The translations under genes were made by a program, and so were the position numbers. Source: an uncultured Anaerosacchariphilus sp. (GTDB taxonomy: Bacteria > Bacillota > Clostridia > Lachnospirales > Lachnospiraceae). From it: 12,998 nt of DNA. Location of the stretch: NCBI GenBank assembly GCA_934402125.1, contig CAKRTY010000016.1:1-12998 (forward strand), written 5' to 3'. Below are positions 7,288 to 12,998 of the stretch, piece by piece. Within the stretch, counting starts at the first letter, position 1. Each line of letters opens with the position of its first letter. The notes under the pieces are model-generated. The model was not told the DNA's origin. It saw only the letters and a program-made list of their open reading frames with translations, and made no database searches.

Positions 7288-8209
7288 TTGTCTCCTTACA
7301 GATGAAAATGGGCCGGTGCTTGGTTTCCATATAGGTCTTCGCCAGGTACTCGCCCAGAATTCCGATGCAGAATAACTGGATGCCGCCCAGGAAGATAATG
7401 ATACAGGTCATGGACGGCCAGCCGGACACAGGATCCCCGTACAGAACGGTCCGTATGATAATAAAGCACAGGACCAGGAATGCCACGATGCAGAAGAATA
7501 CGCCCAGAAAGGCAGCCATCACCAGGGGTGCCGTCGTAAAGCCTACGATTCCCTCGATGCTGTAGATCAAAAGCTTCCAGAAGGACCACTTGGTCTCTCC
7601 TGCGCTCCGCTCCACATTTTCATACTCCAGCCATTTGGTTTGAAACCCTACCCAGCCGAACAGCCCCTTGGAAAACCGGTTATACTCTCCTAACCGCAGC
7701 AATTCGTCCACAAACTGTCTGGTCATCAGCCGGTAATCCCTGGCTCCGTCCACAATATCCGTCTTGGACAGCCGGTGCATCAGGGCGTAAAACCGTCTGG
7801 CAAAAAAGGAACGGATCGGCGGCTCGCCCTTCCGGGTCACACGGCGGGTTGCCACACAGTCGTAATCCTCAGTGGTAATGATCTGATACATCTTCGGAAG
7901 AAGAGCCGGCGGATCCTGCAGATCCACATCCATAATCGCCACATAGTCGCCATCCGCATAGGAAAGCCCCGCGTACATGGCCGCTTCCTTTCCGAAATTT
8001 CTCGAAAAGCTCACATATTTGATCCGGTCGTCCTGCTCTGCCAGCTTTTTCATTTCCGACAGGCTTTCGTCCTTCGAACCGTCATTTACAAACAAAACCT
8101 CCAGCCGCGCCTGAGACAGCTCAGCCGCAGTCCGGGTAATCGCCTCATAAAAGATAGGAATCGCTTCCTGCTCATTGTAGCAGGGAACAATAATCGAAAT
8201 CTTGTCCAT
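7265..8209 (-). CDS. GT2 polyprenyl-phosphate glycosyltransferase (DPM1/GtrB/ArnC-like)
   Basis: The 314-residue enzyme should transfer a sugar from a nucleotide donor to a polyprenyl phosphate at the inner membrane face. It opens with ISIIVPCYNEQE and has NDGSKDES (42-49), SFSRNFGKEAA (67-77), the metal-binding DVD of IMDVDLQDPP (94-96), and AGETKW (203-208). Two C-terminal membrane segments (~229-253 and 266-288) are joined by a short loop and followed by GEYLAKTYMETKHRP, the usual ending of GtrB/YfdH-type proteins. Length is normal for the family. It starts 3 bases after the stop of the preceding GT2 gene, and its end overlaps the start of the SGNH hydrolase by 23 bases. The product probably supplies the lipid-linked sugar for the ArnT-like enzyme of the same operon. 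The sugar cannot be read from sequence. Confidence 0.92.
   Translation of the reverse strand: MDKISIIVPCYNEQEAIPIFYEAITRTAAELSQARLEVLFVNDGSKDESLSEMKKLAEQDDRIKYVSFSRNFGKEAAMYAGLSYADGDYVAIMDVDLQDPPALLPKMYQIITTEDYDCVATRRVTRKGEPPIRSFFARRFYALMHRLSKTDIVDGARDYRLMTRQFVDELLRLGEYNRFSKGLFGWVGFQTKWLEYENVERSAGETKWSFWKLLIYSIEGIVGFTTAPLVMAAFLGVFFCIVAFLVLCFIIIRTVLYGDPVSGWPSMTCIIIFLGGIQLFCIGILGEYLAKTYMETKHRPIFICKETNVEQNQR
7292..7297 (-). promoter_or_regulatory. Ribosome binding site for the full-length SGNH hydrolase
   Basis: AAGGAG on the minus strand, 4 bases before the ATG at 7287 and inside the 3' end of the GT2 gene. It supports 7287, not the GTG at 7167, as the original start of the hydrolase. Confidence 0.65.
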
Positions 8210-8212
8210 ATC

Positions 8213-9157
8213 CTACTTCTCTTTCTCCTCGTCGTCAAAGCCGCGAATCTGATCAATCAGGAAGGGCGGCCGGTTTCTCGCCGCGTCAAAGGCTCTCCAG
8301 ATATATTCGCCCAGAATTCCCAGCATTACCATGGTCACACCAAAGGAAAACAGCATCAATACCATCATGGACGTCCAACCCGGTACGTCCTCCACGCCGG
8401 TCAGCCGCTGTACCATCAGTACGATGGCCCAAATCACTGCTCCCGCCGCATAGACACCGCCCAGCCCGGTCATAAAGCGGACCGGGAAATAGGAGAAGCT
8501 CATCATGGAATCCACAACCAGCTTGATTTTCTTGGAAAGCGTCCACCGGGATTCTCCGATCTCTCTGGCCTTTCTGTGGAAATACACCTTCTCTGTCTTG
8601 AAGCCCACCCAGAGCACCTGCAGGGTCAGCGCGGAGTTCTTCTCGTCCAGCATCAGCAGTACTTCAATGACCTGACGGTCCAGAAGATAACAGTCAAAGC
8701 CGCCCTTGGGCATATTTTTCATAATCAGCTTCCGGGTAATGGTATAATACAGGTTCGCAAAAAACTTCTGGATAGCGCCCTCGTCCCGATCCGCGCGCAC
8801 AGCCAGAACTACCTTATTGCCCTCTTTCCATTTCTCATAAAGCTGCAGAATCAGCTCCGAATCCTCCTGCAGATCGGCCTGCTTAGTTACCGCGCAGTCG
8901 CCGGTACAGACAGAAAGTCCCGCCAGAATCGCGGAATGCTCGCCAAAGTTTCTGGAAAGCTTTACCAGTCTCACCTTGTCGTCCATATCCCGGATCTGGT
9001 TCATGATTTCCCAGGAATTGTCTCCGGATCCGTCGTCTACAAATACAATCTCATAATCATCCAGCTTGTGCAGGATCTTTTCTTTCATATCCTCATAGAG
9101 GAGCATCAGGGTGTCGGAGTTCCAATATACCGGAACTATAATCGAAAGCTTACTCAT
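8213..9157 (-). CDS. Second GT2 polyprenyl-phosphate-type glycosyltransferase, with a variant metal motif
   Basis: The 314-residue protein is a paralogue of its downstream neighbour with the same layout: LSIIVPVYWNSD at the N-terminus, VDDGSGDNS (40-48), LSRNFGEHSA (67-76), EIGESRW (199-205), then two membrane segments (~227-250 and 262-285) and GEYIWRAFDAARNRPP. Where the neighbour has DVDLQDPP this protein has QADLQEDS (93-100), so the first Asp of the DxD is Gln and the Pro-Pro is lost. The second Asp remains. This points to a different donor or acceptor, or to changed metal use, rather than to a dead gene, because the rest is well kept. The start (ATG 9157) overlaps the stop of the preceding gene in ATGA, a sign of translational coupling; GGAGG lies about 12 bases upstream. 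Confidence 0.9.
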   Translation of the reverse strand: MSKLSIIVPVYWNSDTLMLLYEDMKEKILHKLDDYEIVFVDDGSGDNSWEIMNQIRDMDDKVRLVKLSRNFGEHSAILAGLSVCTGDCAVTKQADLQEDSELILQLYEKWKEGNKVVLAVRADRDEGAIQKFFANLYYTITRKLIMKNMPKGGFDCYLLDRQVIEVLLMLDEKNSALTLQVLWVGFKTEKVYFHRKAREIGESRWTLSKKIKLVVDSMMSFSYFPVRFMTGLGGVYAAGAVIWAIVLMVQRLTGVEDVPGWTSMMVLMLFSFGVTMVMLGILGEYIWRAFDAARNRPPFLIDQIRGFDDEEKEK

Positions 9158-9576
9158 CGTCTGCGGGTTCCTCCCACCTCTTTGATAAATTCATCGTAAT
9201 CGCGGATATATTCATGGCCGTCGTAATGGGTATTGGCCAGTACCAGAAGTACGGAATCTGCGCTGAAATCGTACATATCCTTCCACAGCATGGTCGGCAG
9301 GTAAAGTCCCATCCGGGGACGGTTCAGCTCGATGATCTCCTCCTCGAAACCATTGTCCACCCGGACCTTACTGGATCCGCTCACATTGATAAGGACAAAT
9401 TCCGAATTGCGGTTGGCATGCTGGCCGCGGATTACCTCGCTGTCGGAGCCATAGATGTAGAACACTCTCTGAATCTCGAAAGGAATATCCTGCGCTCCCT
9501 CCACTACCACCAGTTTTCCGCGCTCGTCGCCCAGATCGCCGAATTCCAGAATCTTATACTGATCTTTAATACTCAT
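9154..9576 (-). CDS. FdtA/WxcM-like cupin, putative sugar 3,4-ketoisomerase
   Basis: This 140-residue single-domain cupin resembles dTDP-4-oxo-6-deoxyhexose 3,4-ketoisomerases (FdtA, QdtA, WxcM N-terminal domain). These move the keto group from C4 to C3 so that an aminotransferase can make a 3-amino sugar. Visible landmarks are DERGKLVVVEG (17-27), VFYIYG (38-43), the core motif RGQHANRNSEF (50-60), PRMGLYLP (87-94), and the closing YIRDYDEF (123-130). In the studied FdtA enzymes the core motif carries two His (HxH); here it is His 53 and Asn 55, so the second is missing. The isomerase role is therefore less certain, and a related dTDP-sugar function remains possible. It lies 35 bases after the aminotransferase gene, the usual FdtA-FdtB pairing, and overlaps the following GT2 start by 4 bases. 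GGGAGAG precedes its ATG. Confidence 0.83.
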   Translation of the reverse strand: MSIKDQYKILEFGDLGDERGKLVVVEGAQDIPFEIQRVFYIYGSDSEVIRGQHANRNSEFVLINVSGSSKVRVDNGFEEEIIELNRPRMGLYLPTMLWKDMYDFSADSVLLVLANTHYDGHEYIRDYDEFIKEVGGTRRR

Positions 9577-9611
9577 ATTCTCTCTCCCTGATTTGATAAA
9601 ATGCGTAACGC

Positions 9612-10703
9612 TTAGAAAGCATTGATTGCGTCAATTACATAGGACTGCTCTTCCTCTGTCATGCCATTATACATGGGCAGGGAAAGCACCTGTGAAGCAT
9701 ACTGCTCGGTAATCGGCAGATCGCCCTTCTTATGTCCCAGATACTGATATGCCTCGGACAGATGGGGCGGAATCGGATAATGGATAATCGTTCCGATCTC
9801 CTTCTCTGCCAGATACTGCATAAGCCTATCCCGGGCCTCGCTTCTTACCACAAACTGATGCCATACAGCGGTCGCTCCCTGCTGTACCTCAGGCAGAATC
9901 AGCTTGTCGTTACGGATCTCAGACAGATAACGGGCCGCGATCCGGCAGCGTTCCTCCTCGCACTCCTCCACATGGCGCAGACGCACACGCAGAAGGCCTG
10001 CCTGCAGCTCATCCAGACGGGAATTGGCTCCGACTACTTTATTATAATAGCGTTTCTCACTTCCGTAATTGCGGAATACACGGAAATCCTCCGCCAGGCC
10101 CGCATCCTTTACCACCACGCCGCCGCCATCGCCGAAGGCTCCGATGTTCTTGGAGGGATAGAAGGAAAAACAGCCCACATCTCCGAAGGTACCGGTCATC
10201 TGGCCGTCAAAGCAGGCTCCATGGGACTGGGCGCAGTCCTCCACCAGCTTCAGATTGTACTTTTCTGTCAGCTTCTTTACTTCTGCCATATTGGATGCCT
10301 GACCGTAGAGATGGACCACCAGAATCGCTTTTGTGCGCTCGGTAATCTTCTCCTCAATCTTCGATACGTCAATATTGTAATATTGAGTCGGCTCTACGAA
10401 AACCGGAGTGGCACCGTTCATGGTAATTCCCATCACGCTGGCAATGTAGGTATTGCCCTGGACGATAACCTCGTCGCCTTTGCCGATCCCCAGCAGCCGG
10501 AAGGCAATCCACAGCGCGTCCAGGCCGCTTGCCAGACCTACGCAGTGATTGCCGCCTGTATAGGCCGCAAATTCCTCCTCAAAGCTCTTTACTTCATTGC
10601 CCAGCACATACCAGCCGGAACGGAGCACCTCCAGAGCCTTTGCCTCAAACTCCTCCTGGTACCGGAAGAAGCCTCTATCCATACGATTTGCCATAATTTT
10701 CAT
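9612..10703 (-). CDS. DegT/DnrJ/EryC1/StrS-family sugar aminotransferase (FdtB/QdtB-like)
   Basis: This is a PLP-dependent enzyme expected to add an amino group to a keto-sugar nucleotide in the cytoplasm. Its 363 residues are the normal family length. Landmarks: LASGLDAL (57-64) for cofactor phosphate binding; GNTYIAS (83-89); EDCAQSHGA (155-163), with the Asp that contacts the PLP nitrogen; FSFYPSKNIGAFGDGG (179-194), with the PLP lysine at 185; and GANSRLDELQAG (225-236). The cupin isomerase next door makes a 3-amino-3,6-dideoxyhexose product (Fuc3N/Qui3N type) the leading guess. No dTDP-glucose pyrophosphorylase or 4,6-dehydratase gene lies in the window, so the precursor must come from elsewhere. 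The ATG at 10703 has GAGG about 12 bases upstream; an ATG three codons later is a possible alternative. It is 72 bases downstream of the SGNH gene. Confidence 0.92.
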   Translation of the reverse strand: MKIMANRMDRGFFRYQEEFEAKALEVLRSGWYVLGNEVKSFEEEFAAYTGGNHCVGLASGLDALWIAFRLLGIGKGDEVIVQGNTYIASVMGITMNGATPVFVEPTQYYNIDVSKIEEKITERTKAILVVHLYGQASNMAEVKKLTEKYNLKLVEDCAQSHGACFDGQMTGTFGDVGCFSFYPSKNIGAFGDGGGVVVKDAGLAEDFRVFRNYGSEKRYYNKVVGANSRLDELQAGLLRVRLRHVEECEEERCRIAARYLSEIRNDKLILPEVQQGATAVWHQFVVRSEARDRLMQYLAEKEIGTIIHYPIPPHLSEAYQYLGHKKGDLPITEQYASQVLSLPMYNGMTEEEQSYVIDAINAF

Positions 10704-10736
10704 GTTACAGCCGCCTCACTTTCTATCTTCTGCAAG

Positions 10737-10754
10737 TGCTCTTAAAAAAGAGCA
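10737..10754 (-). other. 7-bp perfect hairpin between the AlgX/DltD-like gene and the aminotransferase gene
   Basis: TGCTCTT and AAGAGCA form a perfect 7-bp stem around a 4-base loop in the 72-base gap (10704-10775). Read in the operon direction it is not followed by a T run, so it is not a standard terminator for these genes. It could stabilise or mark an end of a processed mRNA, or be incidental. Confidence 0.35.
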
Positions 10755-10775
10755 GAGTTTTCCATTTAAAATACA

Positions 10776-11840
10776 TTACTCGTACTTATCATCATAACAC
10801 GCGGTGAAAATTTCGTCAATCGGCTTTCCTTCCGCTTCTACCAGTAGCCTGGTCAGCTTCTCTGCCCCGGTTCCGTTCAGATGATCCACATCGATATAAT
10901 CCTCTGCCGTCAGCTGCAGGTATTCTGCCTTCGCCAGATTAAAATCCAGATATTCCACCCCATAACGCCTGGCCAGTTCCTGCACATAGGCATGGGCCGG
11001 ATCGTAAGGGCCGATGGCCTCCAGATACTGATCCAGACTGGGCGCCGTCACAAAGACCAGACGAATTCCCTGCTTCCTGCAGAAATCCACGATTTTTTCT
11101 ATATAAGAGACCGGATACGCTGTATCCAGCTTCATGTCGTCGGCCACTTTCCCGAAATTGTCCCACCAGGTAATGGCGTCCACATCCAGTTCGGCGTCAG
11201 ACCACACGAAGCCTCTGCCTGCGTACCGATCCGCGTCCACCGTCACCGGCGCGTAGTTGCGGTAGCCTTCTGTCTGCTTTTTCTCCAGATTTTCCTTCAG
11301 ATAAGCCGGATCGCCAAGCTTCTGCCAGTTCCGCCGAAAGGTGAAAAAGCGGTTGGTATAGTTTTTCGCCTCCGTGGTGGTCAGCAAAAAGGAAAGCTTA
11401 TGAAAAGAGGGGCGCATATAGTCGGTTATGATATTGGCCTGCACCAGATCCCGGTCACTGCTGTCCATAAACAGGAATTTATAGTGCATGTCCAGATAGA
11501 CCGTCTTCAGATCGTAAAGTCCCGCCGCCTCCCGCAACAGATAATAGGAGGTGTCATAGTTCTGTGAGGAAGAACCCAGATTGTAGGCGCTATTTCCGGT
11601 CAATTCTTCGTAAAGCTCCGGGTCATAGGCCCGGTAGCAATGGGAGCTGCCCAGGAACAGGGTATCCATTTCCTCGCCTGCGTCGGCACGCTCATAGAGC
11701 TCATGCATGGTTAGTCTTGTGTAACTCTGACTGTCGTCCACCAGAAGATAATTACAGAGTCTGATGAGGCCGCAAAGCAGAGCTATGACTGCCACGAGCA
11801 TCAAAAACCATCCGAACAGGGTTTGTTTTTTTGTTTTCAT
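10776..11840 (-). CDS. AlgX/DltD-like SGNH-fold protein, MBOAT partner in O-acylation
   Basis: Starting at ATG 11840 the protein has 354 residues. A short positive head and one membrane segment (~8-33) anchor a domain outside the membrane. Block I is TLFLGSSHCY (60-69), with the nucleophile Ser in GSS (65/66). YNLGSSSQ (86-93) follows, and the C-terminal acid-His pair is IDVDHLN (Asp 317, His 320). Such proteins work with an MBOAT acyltransferase (as AlgJ/AlgX with AlgI, or DltD with DltB) to move an acyl group, commonly acetyl, onto an exported polymer; the MBOAT gene lies directly upstream. The start is chosen over the in-frame TTG at 11867 because AAAGGAGG sits at 11852-11859 and the TTG has no ribosome binding site and would add nine residues encoded partly by the ribosome binding site itself. 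The acylated substrate is unknown. Confidence 0.87.
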   Translation of the reverse strand: MKTKKQTLFGWFLMLVAVIALLCGLIRLCNYLLVDDSQSYTRLTMHELYERADAGEEMDTLFLGSSHCYRAYDPELYEELTGNSAYNLGSSSQNYDTSYYLLREAAGLYDLKTVYLDMHYKFLFMDSSDRDLVQANIITDYMRPSFHKLSFLLTTTEAKNYTNRFFTFRRNWQKLGDPAYLKENLEKKQTEGYRNYAPVTVDADRYAGRGFVWSDAELDVDAITWWDNFGKVADDMKLDTAYPVSYIEKIVDFCRKQGIRLVFVTAPSLDQYLEAIGPYDPAHAYVQELARRYGVEYLDFNLAKAEYLQLTAEDYIDVDHLNGTGAEKLTRLLVEAEGKPIDEIFTACYDDKYE

Positions 11841-11851
11841 GGAAACGGAAG

Positions 11852-11859
11852 CCTCCTTT
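11852..11859 (-). promoter_or_regulatory. Ribosome binding site that fixes the start at 11840
   Basis: AAAGGAGG on the minus strand ends 11 bases before the ATG at 11840. The spacing is a little long but the match is strong. It argues against initiation at the upstream TTG (11867), which lies on the far side of this site. Confidence 0.7.
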
Positions 11860-11870
11860 CTGAGCAATAA

Positions 11871-11898
11871 CGGACGTTCGGTCGCGCCATTCGCAAAA
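11871..11898. repeat. Tandem intergenic repeat, copy 1 (28 bp)
   Basis: The 28-base sequence beginning CGGACGTTCGGTCGCGCC and ending TTCGCAAAA is identical to the copy at 11915-11942. It is followed after one base by CGAACTGTT (11900-11908). The repeat lies between the MBOAT stop and the ribosome binding site of the SGNH gene, within the transcribed operon. Confidence 0.9.
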
Positions 11899-11914
11899 TC
11901 GAACTGTTCAAATA

Positions 11915-11942
11915 CGGACGTTCGGTCGCGCCATTCGCAAAA
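11915..11942. repeat. Tandem intergenic repeat, copy 2 (28 bp)
   Basis: An exact second copy, 44 bases from the first. It is again followed by CGAACTGTT (11954-11962), here after 11 bases instead of one, so the full unit is about 38-48 bp. In this copy GTTCGG (11920-11925) and CCGAAC (11953-11958) can pair as the stem of a hairpin. No third copy is seen in the window. Confidence 0.9.
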
Positions 11943-11964
11943 CGGTGTGTGGCCGAACTGTTAC

Positions 11965-12998
11965 TTAAAACTGTGTATACAGGAATCCACTGGTATCATA
12001 AGCTGCGCCGTACACGCCAAAGACAAGCACCGCACCGATCAGCGCCGTGTAAATCAGACATCTTACCACAGCATTCCGCTCCAGAATCCAGTTCCGGAAC
12101 CCGAAGCCTTTTTCATTCAGCACATCCTTCGCTATCACAGCCAGAATACCAAACACCAACAGCACCCACTCAAAACCGCCAAGCTGCATACCCGCAAAAT
12201 CCTGCAAACGGAACTTTGTGAGAATCACCAGCAGCATTCCCTTCAGATCTCCCAGGGAATTGACCCGGAACACCATCCAGGTGGCGTCGATAAACAGGAA
12301 TATCAGTATGCGTTTCACCGCGCGCGGCATTTTCCAATTCTTAATATCGAAAATCTGTCCGATGCCATGCAGCAATCCCCAGAGCAGAAAATGAAAGCCG
12401 GTTCCGTGCCAGATGCCGCTGACCCCGAAGGTAATCAGGATATTCATGGCTCTGCGAAAGCGCCCTTTCCGGCTGCCACCCAGGGGAATATACACATAAT
12501 CCCGAAGCCAGCTACTTAAGGAAAGATGCCACCTGCGCCAGAAATCCTGTACCGAATCCGCCTGATAAGGCCTTTTGAAGTTCGCAAGCAAATCAAAGCC
12601 CAACATTCCGGCAATTCCTCTTGCCATATCCGTATAGCCTGCGAAATCGCAGTAAATCTGGAAAGCGTAAAGCACCGTTACCAGAATGATTTCCACGCCG
12701 CCGAAGGCCCCAAACTGGCTGTACACCGCATTGACCGGAATGGCAATCCGATCCGCGATCAGCAGCTTTTCACACAGGCCCCAGAGCAATAACAGGCCAT
12801 TTTCCCGGATGCGCTCTGCATCCCTTACCGGAAGCACCTGTATGTTCTGAATCTGCCGGAGCAGATTGCCGCTACGCTCGATAGGCCCCTGCACCAGCTT
12901 CGGAAAGAAGGCCTGGAACAGGGCAAAGTTCAGGAGATTCTGCTCAGCCTGCACGGTTCCACGGTAAACGTCGGTTAAATAGCCGATGGCCTGGAAGG
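11965..12998 (-). CDS. MBOAT-family O-acyltransferase (AlgI/DltB-like), C-terminal ~343 residues (5' end outside window)
   Basis: This polytopic membrane enzyme is expected to move acyl groups across the membrane for O-acylation of a surface glycan. The frame is open to the right edge; codons before the GTG at 12954 read FQAIGYLTDVYRG, a conserved internal MBOAT segment, so that GTG is not the start and about 120-150 N-terminal residues are missing. Landmarks in order: FFPKLVQGPIER; FAGYTDMARGIAGMLGFDL; FWRRWHLSLSSWLRDYVYIP with its conserved His; PLGGSRKG; and SGIWHGTGFHFLLWG with the invariant catalytic His. The protein ends with YTQF at the TAA at 11965-11967. It is followed by an AlgX/DltD-like SGNH gene, the expected partner, after a gap of 124 bases that contains two tandem repeats. 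No promoter is visible in that gap, so the operon promoter probably lies outside the window. Confidence 0.93.
   Translation of the reverse strand, partial: FQAIGYLTDVYRGTVQAEQNLLNFALFQAFFPKLVQGPIERSGNLLRQIQNIQVLPVRDAERIRENGLLLLWGLCEKLLIADRIAIPVNAVYSQFGAFGGVEIILVTVLYAFQIYCDFAGYTDMARGIAGMLGFDLLANFKRPYQADSVQDFWRRWHLSLSSWLRDYVYIPLGGSRKGRFRRAMNILITFGVSGIWHGTGFHFLLWGLLHGIGQIFDIKNWKMPRAVKRILIFLFIDATWMVFRVNSLGDLKGMLLVILTKFRLQDFAGMQLGGFEWVLLVFGILAVIAKDVLNEKGFGFRNWILERNAVVRCLIYTALIGAVLVFGVYGAAYDTSGFLYTQF

Noticed and set aside
7775..9199. 474-codon open frame on the plus strand
   Set aside because: It lies antisense to the two GT2 genes and the FdtA-like gene, is rich in His/Gln/Arg, has no family motif, and conflicts with well-supported overlapping minus-strand genes.
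9732..10745. 337-codon open frame on the plus strand
   Set aside because: It is the antisense shadow of the aminotransferase, whose catalytic motifs are all present on the minus strand.
10737..10754. Intrinsic terminator inside the operon
   Set aside because: In the operon direction no T run follows the stem. A T run follows only on the opposite strand, where no gene is being read.
11838..11867. TTG at 11867 as the start of the AlgX/DltD-like protein
   Set aside because: No ribosome binding site lies upstream, and the true AAAGGAGG would fall inside the coding region; the ATG at 11840 fits better.
11871..11942. Possible CRISPR array
   Set aside because: There are only two repeats, the interval would be a 16-base spacer, and no cas genes are nearby. 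A tandem duplication fits better.
12952..12954. GTG at 12954 as the start of the MBOAT gene
   Set aside because: The frame continues upstream to the window edge with a conserved MBOAT segment (FQAIGYLTDVYRG), so this is an internal Val codon.

Overview
The window looks like chromosomal DNA of a Gram-positive anaerobe of the Clostridia, most likely a Lachnospiraceae-type gut bacterium. This rests on protein style (glmM, a Firmicutes-like dihydrouridine synthase, the surface-glycan proteins), strong AGGAGG-type ribosome binding sites, Firmicutes-like extended -10 promoters and a moderately GC-rich base composition. It is an inference; there is no rRNA or other marker to confirm it.

Layout. (1) 1-868, minus strand: the first ~289 codons of phosphoglucosamine mutase (glmM), cut by the left edge, with its own promoter at 927-954. 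(2) 958-1944, minus: a tRNA-dihydrouridine synthase. (3) 1945-2166: a divergent promoter region, with one promoter facing dus and one facing the next gene. (4) 2167-4377, plus: a 736-residue polytopic GT-C-type membrane glycosyltransferase with an extracytoplasmic C-terminal domain. (5) 4380-4514: a large imperfect palindrome between two convergent genes, probably a bidirectional terminator or a palindromic repeat element. (6) 4533-12998, minus: one long, tightly packed operon entering from the right edge. In transcription order it holds an MBOAT O-acyltransferase (partial), an AlgX/DltD-like SGNH protein, a DegT-family sugar aminotransferase, an FdtA/WxcM-like cupin sugar isomerase, two tandem GT2 polyprenyl-phosphate-type glycosyltransferases, a second SGNH/GDSL hydrolase and an ArnT-like GT-C glycosyltransferase.

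How the genes may work together (inference). The isomerase and aminotransferase are the pair that makes 3-amino-3,6-dideoxyhexoses (Fuc3N/Qui3N type) from a dTDP-4-keto-6-deoxy sugar. The GT2 enzymes would load sugars onto a polyprenyl phosphate, and the ArnT-like enzyme would use such a lipid-linked sugar outside the membrane. The MBOAT/SGNH pair would add acyl (acetyl) groups to the exported glycan. The arrangement resembles the Gram-negative Arn pathway (ArnB/ArnC/ArnT roles) rebuilt in a Gram-positive cell-surface operon with an added O-acylation arm. glmM, which feeds UDP-GlcNAc synthesis, and dus are housekeeping genes next to it.

Main oddities: an in-frame TAA that cuts the membrane anchor off the second SGNH hydrolase; loss of the second His of the HxH motif in the FdtA-like protein; a QAD in place of DxD in one GT2; two tandem intergenic repeats at 11871-11942; and the ~135-bp palindrome at 4380-4514.
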